Source: Acidisoma cellulosilyticum (lineage in GTDB: Bacteria > Pseudomonadota > Alphaproteobacteria > Acetobacterales > Acetobacteraceae). From it: a stretch of DNA of 64,000 nucleotides. The position numbers were made by a program, and so were the translations under genes. Position 1 is the first letter of the stretch; each line of letters begins with the position of its first letter. The DNA lies in assembly GCF_020621385.1 (NCBI RefSeq), contig NZ_JAESVA010000002.1:496001-560000 (forward strand), in the 5' to 3' direction. The notes under the pieces were generated by a model. That model did no database searches and was not told where the DNA came from. It saw nothing but the letters and a program-made list of their open reading frames with translations. Below are positions 8,378 to 17,052 of this stretch, piece after piece.

Positions 8378-9943
8378 TCAGTGACCTTCCAGGATCAACC
8401 GGCCAAGCTCGGCGCGGTCGGTCTGCTCGATCGGCATGGCGTCTGACAGCCGGCCGTGAGAGAGGACCGCGACGCGGCTGGACAAGGCCAGCACTTCGTC
8501 CAGGTCCTCGGAAATCATCAGCACGCCGACGCCGCGCGCGGCCGCCGCCAGCAGGCGGTTCTGCACGGCGGCCGCCGCCCGCACGTCCAGCCCGCGCACG
8601 GGCGAATGGACGATGAGGATGGAAAAATCCCCCTCGAACTCACGCGCCAGAATCAGCTTCTGGGCATTGCCGCCCGAGAGCAGCCGCGCCTGGGTATCGG
8701 CGACACCGCCCGCGATCTCGTAATCGCGGATGGAGCCTTCGGCCCTGCCGCGCATCCAGCCCTTCGTCACCCAATAGCGTTTCTCGGGCCTGCGGCCGGA
8801 CAATGCCGGCACGGCCAGGTTTTCGGCCAGCGACAGGGAGCCGAACAGGCCGAGATGAAAACGGTCGGCGGGCACGAAGCGCAGCCCGGCCTCTCGCCGG
8901 TCGGCCGGCTGCACCGGCGCGGTCTCACCATGCATGATGATGTCGCCATGCGTGGGCGCGCGCAGACCGATGATGGTTTCCAGCAATTCGGACTGGCCAT
9001 TGCCGCCCAATCCGGCGACGCCGAGGATTTCACCCTTATGCAGGCGCAGGTTGAGGTCGCGCAGCGGCACGTCATGCTCGGCCGCTGGCGTGCCGACGCC
9101 CTTCAGCTCCAACACGACCTGCGCGGAGAAGCTGGCATTGCCCCGGCGGACGACCGCGGTTTCACCGCCGACCATGGCGCGGGCGAGTTCCGCCGCTGAC
9201 AGCCCGCGCGCGGGTGCGCCGTCGATGACGGTTTTGCCGGCGCGCATGACGGTGACACGGTCGGCCGTCGCACTGACGTCACGCAGCTTATGGGTGATCA
9301 GAATGACCGCGCGCCCGTCATCGGCGAGCCGGCGCGCAAGCTCCAGCATGCCGGCGGCCTCGCTTTCGGCCAGAACCGCCGTCGGCTCGTCCATGATCAG
9401 GATGCGCGCCCCACCCAGCAGCACTTTCAGGATTTCGACCTTCTGCTGCTCGGAGACCGAGAGCTGATCGACCCGCACATCCATGGGGATCACGAAGCCC
9501 AGATCCTGGGCCATGGCCTGACTGGCCGAGAGGGCGGCCTCGTTCGAGGTCCAGCCGGCCTTCCGACCGCAAGCGAGACGCAGATTCTCCAGGACCGTCA
9601 GCGGACCCACGAGTTTAAAATGCTGGTGGATCATGCCGATGCCGGCGGCCGAGGCCGCCTTCGGCTCGGCGAAGGCAGCCGGTGCGCCGTCCACCTCGAT
9701 CAACCCGTCATCCGCACCGTAGAAACCGGCGAGAATGTTCATGAGGCTGGATTTGCCGGCGCCGTTTTCCCCGAGGAGCGCGTGAACCTCCCCCCAGGCG
9801 ACCGAGAGATCCGCACCGTCAAGCGCGATGCGGTCTCCGAAGGCCTTACGCACGGCCTGCATGCGAACAGCGACCGCGCCGCGAGACGCGGGCAAGACGG
9901 GCTCCGCTTCCTTATCCGCGCGGTCAGTGGTCGCGAGTGTCAT
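8378..9943 (-). CDS. BMP-type ABC importer, duplicated ATPase (YufO/NupO-like)
   Basis: 521 residues with two ABC cassettes in tandem, as in ribose and BMP-type importers. The first has Walker A GENGAGKS (58-65), signature LSVSEQQ and Walker B LIMDEPTAVL. The second has a degenerate Walker A (GLGGNGQSE), signature LSGGNAQ and Walker B ILIVHSPVRGLD, where the catalytic glutamate is replaced by serine. One active and one degenerate site is the norm for this family. It energises the two permeases encoded just downstream. Its ATG lies 2 bp after the stop of the binding-protein gene. Confidence 0.92.
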   Translation of the reverse strand: MTLATTDRADKEAEPVLPASRGAVAVRMQAVRKAFGDRIALDGADLSVAWGEVHALLGENGAGKSSLMNILAGFYGADDGLIEVDGAPAAFAEPKAASAAGIGMIHQHFKLVGPLTVLENLRLACGRKAGWTSNEAALSASQAMAQDLGFVIPMDVRVDQLSVSEQQKVEILKVLLGGARILIMDEPTAVLAESEAAGMLELARRLADDGRAVILITHKLRDVSATADRVTVMRAGKTVIDGAPARGLSAAELARAMVGGETAVVRRGNASFSAQVVLELKGVGTPAAEHDVPLRDLNLRLHKGEILGVAGLGGNGQSELLETIIGLRAPTHGDIIMHGETAPVQPADRREAGLRFVPADRFHLGLFGSLSLAENLAVPALSGRRPEKRYWVTKGWMRGRAEGSIRDYEIAGGVADTQARLLSGGNAQKLILAREFEGDFSILIVHSPVRGLDVRAAAAVQNRLLAAAARGVGVLMISEDLDEVLALSSRVAVLSHGRLSDAMPIEQTDRAELGRLILEGH

Positions 9944-9945
9944 GC

Positions 9946-11034
9946 CTACTTGATCGAGCCTTGAACGTTATCGAAGAGGTAGTTCATCCCGAAGAGCTGG
10001 TCGATAGTCATGACCTTGCCGGCTTCGACTTTGACCGAACCGTCCTGCGCCTTCAGCGGGCCGGTGAAGGGATCGAACTTGCCGGCGACCATCTCGGCCT
10101 TCAGCGCGTCGATTTTGGTCTGCACGTCGGGCGTCACGTGACCGACAGGCTCGGTGATATCCACCATGCCGGAATCGATGCCGTAAAGGCTGGCGCCGGC
10201 GCTGGTCCAGGTGCCGGCCTTCAGCGCCTTGACCATCGGCACCAGCATCTTGTCCCAATGGAAGACGACCGAGGTCATGATCGTCTTGGGGGCGGCGGCC
10301 GACATGTCATTCTCATAGCCGATGGAGAACTTGCCGGCCTTCTCGGACTGCACGATGGCCGCCGGGCTATCCATGTCGGTTGCAATGACATCCGCGCCCT
10401 GCTCGATCATGGCATTGGAAAGCTGGCCTTCCTTCACCGGATCATCCCAGGAATTGACAAAGGCGACCTTGGCGACGGTGCCGGGGTTGGCGGCGCGGGC
10501 GCCGGTCGCGAAAGCGTTGATATCCCAAAGCACGGTCGGGATGGGGAAGCCTTCGATCATGCCGATGACCTTGGACTTGGTGACCGAGCCTGCCGCGTAG
10601 CCGGCCAGATACCAGCCCTGATAGGTTTTCGGGTAAGGGCTTTCCAGGTTCGGTGCGGTCGTCACGCCGGCCATGTTCACGAAGGCCACATTGGGGTGGA
10701 GCTTCGCTTCAGCCGCGAAGGCATCGCCGTAACCATAGGTGCCGCCGATGATGACGTTGAAGCCACGGTTCACGAACAACTCGACCGTCTGCTCAACCTT
10801 CTCGGTCTGCTCGGGGATGTTTTCGACATAGGGAATCTTGACGCCGAATTCCTTCTGCAGAACCAGGCGCGCGCGGTTCTGCGCGCCGGTCCAGCCGCCG
10901 TCGCTGATGGCGCCGAGATAGATGAAAGCAATCTTGGGCGGACCGCTGAGCTTCACCTGTGCCTGAGCATGGGAGGCGAAACCGATGGCGCCGAAAAGGC
11001 CGCAGACCGAAGCAAGCAGGGAAAGCCGTTTCAC
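9946..11034 (-). CDS. BMP family substrate-binding lipoprotein-like protein (PnrA/BmpA type)
   Basis: Periplasmic binding protein with a cleavable signal (VKRLSLLASVCGLFGAIGFA, then SHAQAQ) and the BMP core: PKIAFIYLGAISDGGWTGAQNRAR, NVIIGGTYGYGDAF, VIATDMDSPA and SIGYENDMS. PnrA-type proteins bind purine nucleosides; others bind different small solutes. The GTG at 11034 is chosen because a perfect Shine-Dalgarno AGGAGG lies 6 bases upstream (11041-11046) and the signal peptide begins there; the frame also reads upstream to 11073 without support. First gene of the four-gene importer operon. The 65-bp gap to the upstream oxygenase gene allows one transcript from about 13.5 kb. Confidence 0.9.
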   Translation of the reverse strand: MKRLSLLASVCGLFGAIGFASHAQAQVKLSGPPKIAFIYLGAISDGGWTGAQNRARLVLQKEFGVKIPYVENIPEQTEKVEQTVELFVNRGFNVIIGGTYGYGDAFAAEAKLHPNVAFVNMAGVTTAPNLESPYPKTYQGWYLAGYAAGSVTKSKVIGMIEGFPIPTVLWDINAFATGARAANPGTVAKVAFVNSWDDPVKEGQLSNAMIEQGADVIATDMDSPAAIVQSEKAGKFSIGYENDMSAAAPKTIMTSVVFHWDKMLVPMVKALKAGTWTSAGASLYGIDSGMVDITEPVGHVTPDVQTKIDALKAEMVAGKFDPFTGPLKAQDGSVKVEAGKVMTIDQLFGMNYLFDNVQGSIK

Positions 11035-11040
11035 GGAGAT

Positions 11041-11046
11041 CCTCCT
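11041..11046 (-). promoter_or_regulatory. Shine-Dalgarno AGGAGG of the BMP binding protein
   Basis: Perfect AGGAGG on the minus strand, six bases before GTG 11034. It settles the start of the binding-protein gene and suggests a much higher translation rate than for the downstream transporter genes, as expected for a periplasmic binding protein. Confidence 0.75.
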
Positions 11047-11099
11047 AGGATTAAGGCAATTATGATTTAACAAGCGGGTGACGGAAGGTCGAGCGATGC

Positions 11100-12080
11100 T
11101 CAGCCAACCGGCTCGGTTCCTTCCTGACGATAGGCATAGGTCGCGTCCAGTCGACCCTGGACGTAATCGCCGGCCAGAACGGGCGGGTATTTCGCTGGGC
11201 GATCTGCCGTGACGGTGCCGGGCAGCGCCTCGATTTTCGTATCGAAGTTCGAACCCACGAAACAGGGAATGGAATAGCGCGCCCGGCCCGAGGTATTCAT
11301 GGCCCGATGCAGGGTGGAGGCGAACAGGTCATTCGTCCAACGCGCCATCTGGTCACCGATATTGATGACGAAAGTGCCGCGGATGGGCGGCGCGTCGATC
11401 CATTTTCCGTCGGTATTGCGCACCTGCAAAGCCGGCACCGTTTCCTGGCAAAGGATGGTGAAGCATTCGTAGTCGGAATGCGCGCCGATGCCGATCTGCT
11501 TGGGGTCCACCGGGCCGTCCTGGCTGGGATAGGACAGCAATCGCATGATCGCGGTCGGCTTATTGGCGAGCGGCGTGAAATAGTCTTCCGGCAGATCGAG
11601 TGCGAGAGCGAAGGCTGCAAACAACCGCTGACCGAGGACGTGCATCGCCGCGTAATAGGCGTCCACCTGCGCGCGAAAACCGGGCAAGCCTGCGGGCCAT
11701 TGGTTGGGACCGAAATGCTTCGGTTGACCCGCGCGGTCCGGGTCGCTCTCCGGCCGCTCATGGGCAATATCGAATGCCTCATGCAGGTCGCCCTTGGCTG
11801 TCGGGTCCGTATTCTCCTCCAACAACGGGGTATAGCCGCTGTTATTGACCGAGTGGCGCACATGGATGCGCATCTTCTCGTCCAAGGGCAGACCAAAGAA
11901 GCGCGGGCATTCGGCGAAGGTCTGGTCGATCAGCGCCTGAGCGACGCCGTGGTTCTTGATATAGAAGAAGCCGATTTCCGTGCAGGCAGCGCGCAGTTCC
12001 GCAGCAAGCGCGCGCTTCGCCGCCACATCCTCGCCCAGCATGGGCGCGAAATCGATGATGGGGATTGCCTCAAAAGCCAA
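11100..12080 (-). CDS. Fe(II)/2-oxoglutarate oxygenase, isopenicillin N synthase-like (second copy)
   Basis: About 326 residues. Counted from the TTG at 12080 the iron ligands are H201 and D203 (GAHSDYE) and H258 (STLHRAMN), with the 2OG arginine R268 in ARYSIPCF. The N-terminal IPIIDFAPML and GFFYIKNHG segments mark the DIOX_N domain. TTG 12080 is preferred because AGGAAA lies five bases upstream and the protein begins MAFEAIPIIDF; the frame also stays open to 12125. It is clearly paralogous to the oxygenase at 2409 but diverged. It lies between the ABC importer and a guanine-deaminase-like gene, all on the minus strand, so a nucleobase or modified-base substrate is likely by context. Confidence 0.87.
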   Translation of the reverse strand: MAFEAIPIIDFAPMLGEDVAAKRALAAELRAACTEIGFFYIKNHGVAQALIDQTFAECPRFFGLPLDEKMRIHVRHSVNNSGYTPLLEENTDPTAKGDLHEAFDIAHERPESDPDRAGQPKHFGPNQWPAGLPGFRAQVDAYYAAMHVLGQRLFAAFALALDLPEDYFTPLANKPTAIMRLLSYPSQDGPVDPKQIGIGAHSDYECFTILCQETVPALQVRNTDGKWIDAPPIRGTFVINIGDQMARWTNDLFASTLHRAMNTSGRARYSIPCFVGSNFDTKIEALPGTVTADRPAKYPPVLAGDYVQGRLDATYAYRQEGTEPVG

Positions 12081-12185
12081 GTTGTTTCCTATCCAGGCAG
12101 CCAAACGCACTGCCAAATCACGCAAATTTCATGCCACGATTACCTGCCCCGTGCCAGAGGCATGGCCCCTCGCCTATGACCATAA

Positions 12186-13535
12186 TCAGCGCGATTTGAC
12201 GAGCCTGCCCGCGACCCAAACCTGCGCGACATCGCCGCGCCCGGCCAGCATGACGATTTTTTCCAGGATCCCTGCCGCGCTTTCAGCCTCGGCGAAGCGC
12301 AGATTGCCGTCCGGCAACCCCGACCGCAGCAAAACGGCATCGAAAGCATAGCCGGGGCGGAACAGACCGATGGGCAGATCGAGCGATTCGCCGCCGCCGG
12401 CCGTCGCCATCCGGAAGGCGGTTCGAAAATCGATGCGCGCACCGGGCTTGCCGCGCGCTGCCGCTGACTTGCGCGAATCGGTCCCGCTTTCCAGCAAGCG
12501 GGAGACAGCGACCGCCTGCCGCGCGGCCTCGAACAGCGACGCGCTGGGGCCGCCCGCGATATCGGACCCAAGGCCGATATGCAGCCCCTGGTCCAGCATC
12601 TCCCGCAAGGGGAAGACCGCGCCGGCGAAGTAGATATTGGAGAGCGGGCAATGCGCGACCGCCGCGCCCCGCGCGCGGATCAGCGCGGCGTCAGGCTCCG
12701 TGATGAAATTCGCATGCGCCAGCACGCTGCCGCGCCGCAGCAGGCCGGCGCGGTCCAGCACCGCAGTATCCGTGACACCGCAGCGGTCCAGAACATGGCC
12801 ATGTTCCCAGTCACTCTCCGAGCAATGGGTCTGCACGGTGCACCGGGTCTCGGCCGCCAGTGCCCCCAACCCTTCCAGCAACGCATCGGTGCAGGCCGGC
12901 ACGAAGCGGGGCGTGATCATGGGCCGCACCAATGCCGCCTCATTCCCTGGCAGGTCACGGATATGGCCGATCAGCGCCCGCGTTTCGGCGATGGCAATCT
13001 CAGCGGACGCGTCACGATAGAAGTCCGGGCATTGTTCCGGATGATCCATGCCGACGCGGCCGACCAAGGCGCGCTGTCCTTTGTCTAGGCAAATCTCGGC
13101 CAGACGTTTCGTCGCGGGCAAATGGATGGTCGCGAAATAAACGGCCGTCGTCGTGCCATGCGCCAGCAGCGTCTCGACCAGACAGGCATAAACATCCTCA
13201 GCAAAAGCCAAGTCCTCGTAACGGCTTTCGAGCGGAAAGGTGTAGCGCTGCAGCCAGTCTTCCAGCGGCACGTCAAGGGCGGTGCCCAGTTGCGGGAATT
13301 GCGGCGCATGGATGTGAAGGTCGATCAGCCCAGGAATGAGGATGTCATCCGGCGTGAGCTCGACCAGACTTCCGCCCGCACGCAGCCTGGCCAGACGGGG
13401 GTCATCCGCCGCCACGGCAGTCTCGACACTCAAGATCATACCGTCTGTGCCGACGCAAATCAGAGCCGAGACTAGCGCCTCGATCCCATCCGGCGCGTGA
13501 ATGGCTCGGCCATAGATCGCCCAATCGCCCGGCAT
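12186..13535 (-). CDS. guaD: Guanine-deaminase-like amidohydrolase
   Basis: Amidohydrolase with the GuaD pattern: DLHIHAPQFPQLGT and WLQRYTFPLESRYED, then GTTTAVYFATIHLPAT, VGRVGMDHP, VQTHCSESDWE, LAHANFI, CPLSNIYFAGAVFPL and LGSDIAGGPSASLF. The zinc ligands H-x-H, H, H and D are present. It should hydrolytically deaminate guanine to xanthine or a close analogue. The frame is open to 13613, but the start at 13535 is chosen because AGAGGTGG stands three bases upstream and the protein begins with the family N-terminus MPGDWAIYGRAIHAP. It is the promoter-proximal gene of a probable minus-strand operon with the oxygenase and BMP importer. Confidence 0.87.
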   Translation of the reverse strand: MPGDWAIYGRAIHAPDGIEALVSALICVGTDGMILSVETAVAADDPRLARLRAGGSLVELTPDDILIPGLIDLHIHAPQFPQLGTALDVPLEDWLQRYTFPLESRYEDLAFAEDVYACLVETLLAHGTTTAVYFATIHLPATKRLAEICLDKGQRALVGRVGMDHPEQCPDFYRDASAEIAIAETRALIGHIRDLPGNEAALVRPMITPRFVPACTDALLEGLGALAAETRCTVQTHCSESDWEHGHVLDRCGVTDTAVLDRAGLLRRGSVLAHANFITEPDAALIRARGAAVAHCPLSNIYFAGAVFPLREMLDQGLHIGLGSDIAGGPSASLFEAARQAVAVSRLLESGTDSRKSAAARGKPGARIDFRTAFRMATAGGGESLDLPIGLFRPGYAFDAVLLRSGLPDGNLRFAEAESAAGILEKIVMLAGRGDVAQVWVAGRLVKSR

Positions 13536-13931
13536 GACCACCTCTTTTGCGTAGAATAGCAGGAAAATGACGGTATTGGCCGCTTTCGGCAAGCGATCCC
13601 GGTAGTCTGCCACAAAGGTACAAGCTGCCGTGAACAGCCCTTGTCCAACCGATATAAGAGCAAAGGTCCCAACAGCAGGCGCCGGATGCTCAGACTGTCA
13701 TGGATTCCGGCAGGTTTTCTGCCGTCGCGCAGAATAAACGCGGATCGCTCAATCGTTGGTCTGGCAAGTCAGAGCCGAAAAATACCGGGTTCTGGCAATT
13801 TTTATAACGCATTCATCATGATGCAGCTCTCTCATAGACGCGTGATTGTTAGGGTGCTAACCATCTGGACTAATTTGAAAAGTCTTGTTTTTCAGGAGCC
13901 CGTCATTGCCTTCCCGGACGATGGCTTGCCT
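13536..13931. other. Divergent intergenic region between guaD-like and GAF-EAL genes
   Basis: About 400 bp without a convincing gene, noticeably more AT-rich than the coding sequence, especially 13790-13900. It must hold the promoters of both divergent transcripts. An AGGAG stands at about 13895, but no standard in-frame start codon lies at the right distance. No clear palindrome was recognised. Confidence 0.5.
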
Positions 13932-15728
13932 ATGACAGGTTCAGACAAGACGTCGCCGCCCATGCAGCGGCATGTTCGTGCTGCGGATATTTCCGGCAAC
14001 AAATCCTTCGACCGTCTCGTCGCACTGACGGCGAAGCTGTTCCGCACCCCTTATGCCGCTCTGACAGTGGCAGGACTGGATCGGCAGTTCGTGGTTGCCA
14101 ATCACGGCCTGGGTGACCGCCGCCACCCCATGGATGGTTCCCCATCCTATGAGATCGTTTTGCGCGGCGAGCCGATCGTGATTCCCGATCTGGACGCGCA
14201 ATCACGCTATCGGCCCGAGGCCTTCTTTACGCCGCACATCAAATTCTTTGCCGGCGTCCCCCTCGTCCTGCCGGATGGTTTCGCAATCGGCTGTCTTGGC
14301 ATCGCCGATTCCTCATCGCGCGAAGCAGACAGCTTCGACCTCGCACTTTTGCGGGAACTTGCCGATATTGCGGTGGCGCAAGTGGAAATGAATGTCGTGA
14401 CCGGCATGATCGATCCGGTCACCCGATTGCCCAATCGCGCCCAATTCATCCTCGATATGACCGACTGGACAGTGCAACATGCCGGTCAGCACGGGATTGT
14501 AGCACTGGTGGACATCATGCCGCAGCAGCAGGTGGATGCCATCATGCGCGTCCTGGGGCCAGGGCATCTTGATCAGGTCGTCGCCGATGTTGCGCAGACA
14601 TTCCAACGCTCGGTTGATAAGTCCTATCGTCTTTACCAGATTTCGCAAACGCAATTGGCGCTTCTGCCGCCGCCAGAAGCCAATCTTGACATTCTGCTCA
14701 GCCAACTAAGTCAGCGCCTGAGCAATATCAATCGCAGGCAGCTCAGCCGTTTTGCCGTCACCATCGCGATGGGTATTCTGCCCTTCAAGCCAGGCGATCA
14801 TGACGCGGAGGATATCCTGCGCATGGCCAATAGTGCGGCGCAGGATGCGCGACAGGCCCGCGAGTATATTCGTGTCTATTCACCCCAGCAGGATCGCGAT
14901 CATCAGCGCCGCTTCGCGATCGTAAGCAATTTCGCGGCCGCGATGGAGAGCGAGGACGAGCTTTTTCTCGTCTACCAACCGCGCGTCGATCTGTCCTCCG
15001 GCCGCTGTTACGCTGCCGAAGCCTTGCTGCGCTGGACGCATAGCGAGCTCGGCTCGATCTCGCCGAGCGAGTTCATCCCGCTGATCGACCCGACCATGCT
15101 GATGCAAGCCCTGACCGATCGGGTGCTTAAAAGCGCGCTCGACCAATTGGCAGAAATGCGACGGGATTTTCCGGACTTCATCATGGCCGTCAACGTCTCG
15201 GCCCATAACCTGCGCGAGCCTGACTTCCTCGGCCACCTGCTTGCCAAGCTCGAAATGCGGGGCTTGCCGCCGCATGCGCTGGAGGTTGAGATCACCGAAG
15301 GCACCTTCATCCTGAACGACGATGCCGCGATGGCGGCCTTGCATGCGCTCGCTCATGCCGGCGTTCGGATCGCGATCGACGATTTCGGTACCGGCTATTC
15401 CAGCCTTTCCTATCTGGAACAGCTGCCTGCCCATACGGTGAAGCTGGACCAGAGCTTCATGCACGGCATGACCGAAGACAGGCGCAAATATGCGCTGGTC
15501 AGTTCGACCATCAGCCTTTGCCATGAGCTTGGCTATCGCGTCATCGCGGAAGGCGTCGAGACCATGGAAATCGCAGACCAACTGCGTGCAGCCGGCTGCG
15601 ATGAGGCCCAGGGCTACGGGTTCAGCAAACCCGTTCCGGCCGCCACACTTCTGTCCTGGCTCAAACCACGCTACGGCCTGCCGGCCTGCCGTATCGCGCA
15701 GATTGGCCCGCCAGAAAGCCCGTCATAG
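13932..15728 (+). CDS. GAF - degenerate GGDEF - EAL protein, predicted c-di-GMP phosphodiesterase
   Basis: 598 residues from ATG 13932; an alternative ATG at 13818 adds 38 codons that look non-coding, and neither has a strong ribosome site. The domains are GAF (about 20-155), a GGDEF-fold domain (about 160-315) whose signature is replaced by YQISQTQ, and EAL (about 330-585). The EAL catalytic set is present: EALLRW (363-368), NVS, EITEG, IDDFGTGYSS, VKLDQSF and AEGVET. The protein should degrade c-di-GMP, with the GGDEF part at most a GTP-binding regulator and GAF a ligand or redox sensor. No membrane segment. The stop TAG begins TAGAGT, like the ends of the dispersed repeats in this window. 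Confidence 0.88.
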   Translation: MTGSDKTSPPMQRHVRAADISGNKSFDRLVALTAKLFRTPYAALTVAGLDRQFVVANHGLGDRRHPMDGSPSYEIVLRGEPIVIPDLDAQSRYRPEAFFTPHIKFFAGVPLVLPDGFAIGCLGIADSSSREADSFDLALLRELADIAVAQVEMNVVTGMIDPVTRLPNRAQFILDMTDWTVQHAGQHGIVALVDIMPQQQVDAIMRVLGPGHLDQVVADVAQTFQRSVDKSYRLYQISQTQLALLPPPEANLDILLSQLSQRLSNINRRQLSRFAVTIAMGILPFKPGDHDAEDILRMANSAAQDARQAREYIRVYSPQQDRDHQRRFAIVSNFAAAMESEDELFLVYQPRVDLSSGRCYAAEALLRWTHSELGSISPSEFIPLIDPTMLMQALTDRVLKSALDQLAEMRRDFPDFIMAVNVSAHNLREPDFLGHLLAKLEMRGLPPHALEVEITEGTFILNDDAAMAALHALAHAGVRIAIDDFGTGYSSLSYLEQLPAHTVKLDQSFMHGMTEDRRKYALVSSTISLCHELGYRVIAEGVETMEIADQLRAAGCDEAQGYGFSKPVPAATLLSWLKPRYGLPACRIAQIGPPESPS

Positions 15729-15749
15729 AGTCTCACGCACGAGTCAGGT

Positions 15750-16418
15750 CTAAATTCCGACCGGCGGCTGCCAAGCCTTTTGGCGGGACCCCGTCTTGAT
15801 GCGCCGGCCCTTCTGGGCGGATTTCAACTCTGCGGCCAGAACAGCGCTGCGGTTCAACACCCGCGCCTTCTCCACATCGCGCGACTGGCTGAATTCCGCC
15901 GCCAGCGCCATGACATCGCTGTGCAACCGCTCCAACGCCTCGAACAGAATCTCGAACTGCGCAATATGCTCCAGCAGGAATTCGCGCCGGACGGGCAGAT
16001 GGCCCGACGAATCGACCGGCTGGCCCTGCCGCATCTCATGCAGTTGGCTGATGCTCCAGGGCTGGCTGACGAGCAGGTCACGCTCATGCGCCAGCTCCTC
16101 CGCCCGCTCCAGCAATGTCTCCACCTGCTCCAGCTCCCGGGGCAATTTGCCCAGGAACTGACCTGCGAGTTCCGACACATGCTCGCGTTGCACGCTTTCG
16201 CGCGCCCATTTGTCGAAAAGCGAGCCGACGAAGGGCAGGCTATGGCCGGACATCGCCGTATAAAGCATGGCCCAAGCGCTCACCAATTCATTGGCGGCCA
16301 TGACCGTCTGTCCGACGAGGGCCGTGAACGGCAAAGCCGCCGGGCTGATCGCCGTGGTATCAAGACGGGTTGCAGGCTGATCGTCCTGCTCCGCCGTCTC
16401 GTGATCTAAAAAGTCCAT
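15750..16418 (-). CDS. Conserved hypothetical helical protein
   Basis: 222 residues, not recognised as a named family. An N-terminal hydrophilic stretch (1-25) precedes a moderately hydrophobic segment (SPAALPFTALVGQTVMAANEL). A long charged, heptad-rich helical region follows from about 75 to 200 (ELEQVETLLERAEELAHERD, FEILFEALERLHSDVMALAAEF). The C-terminus is basic (KGRRIKTGSRQKAW). It looks like a cytoplasmic coiled-coil or bundle protein, loosely resembling polyester granule phasins in style but without a firm match. It converges with the EAL gene, the two stops being only 21 bp apart. Confidence 0.6.
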   Translation of the reverse strand: MDFLDHETAEQDDQPATRLDTTAISPAALPFTALVGQTVMAANELVSAWAMLYTAMSGHSLPFVGSLFDKWARESVQREHVSELAGQFLGKLPRELEQVETLLERAEELAHERDLLVSQPWSISQLHEMRQGQPVDSSGHLPVRREFLLEHIAQFEILFEALERLHSDVMALAAEFSQSRDVEKARVLNRSAVLAAELKSAQKGRRIKTGSRQKAWQPPVGI

Positions 16419-16854
16419 GTGTATTTTTTGCCGTGTTCTTTGATGGCCAATCTGCGCCTTGGCGATAGATGGCGCTTCTCCAACTCACGGCATGAGACTC
16501 ATACGACGAGCACTGCCTTACGCTCAGCGCATAGCGCTACACTTGGCTTTTCACCTCAATTGCAAAAGATTGTTACAGTACAGCGTCATATCTTCACGCT
16601 GTTTTGATGCCGTCACGGACAGATACCCAGAATAACACCCGCTGAATCGATTTTTGTTGTTATGTCAACAATAATGCCTGCCCAAGGCAGGGCCTGTCGA
16701 CCCCGGCGACAGCCGGGCGCGGCAAGGCCCGGCCCTGCAAGGTTTGCGCGCGCGGCACGGTCATAGAACCGCTTCGCCTGCTTGCTTGACCCGCCCGATC
16801 CGGCGTATCGAACCCTTGAGATCACCCTCCTGGATTGTTCGGAGACTGTCCTTC
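16419..16854. other. Intergenic region, AT-richer, with a structured segment
   Basis: About 436 bp between the start of the helical protein gene and a small lipoprotein gene. The left part (16419-16680) is AT-rich and probably holds the promoter of the minus-strand gene. The right part contains a GC-rich nested inverted repeat (16687-16738). A 62-codon open frame at 16419-16607 has no ribosome site and no protein-like composition. No credible gene is seen. Confidence 0.5.
16687..16738. repeat. Nested inverted repeat, possible structured RNA or terminator
   Basis: GCAGGGCC (16687-16694) pairs perfectly with GGCCCTGC (16731-16738). Inside, CCCGG and CCGGG around CGACAG form a second stem. There is no run of T after either side, so a simple intrinsic terminator is unlikely. 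It could be a folded RNA element or a DNA palindrome, and may be one more form of the palindromic intergenic repeats. Confidence 0.4.
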
Positions 16855-17013
16855 ATGCGCTTTGCCGCCCTGGTGCTTTCCCTTCTTGGCCTCGCTTTGG
16901 CCGGCTGCAGCTCGTCCAGCGGCGGCGGCAGCGCCCGGCCGTCCAAGACCTATATCGTTATGCCGAACGGTCAGGTCGGGTCTTGCCAGAAGAGCAACGG
17001 CGCCAGCTGCTGA
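16855..17013 (+). CDS. Small lipoprotein, 52 residues
   Basis: Starts at ATG 16855, with GGAG at 16841-16844 ten bases ahead. The product has a short basic start, a hydrophobic helix and a clear lipobox (LALAGC), followed by a Ser/Gly-rich linker and a short tail PSKTYIVMPNGQVGSCQKSNG. Signal peptidase II should leave a mature peptide of about 35 residues anchored to a membrane on the periplasmic side. The two tail cysteines could form a disulphide. Function unknown. The DUF2459 lipoprotein gene follows 39 bp downstream, and the two may be co-transcribed. Confidence 0.65.
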   Translation: MRFAALVLSLLGLALAGCSSSSGGGSARPSKTYIVMPNGQVGSCQKSNGASC

Positions 17014-17052
17014 GAGCGCTGACCAAACGCCTGCACGCCGATCCCTGACCAC

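Noticed and set aside
13895-13905. AGGAG followed by ATT as a possible rare start for the EAL gene
   Set aside because: ATT starts are very rare outside infC, and nothing else supports it.
13641-13931. N-terminal extension of the EAL protein from TTG 13641
   Set aside because: The stretch is AT-rich, low in protein-like signal and has no ribosome site; the GAF domain is complete from 13932.
16419-16607. 62-codon plus-strand frame
   Set aside because: No ribosome site, odd composition and placement in the promoter region of the minus-strand gene.
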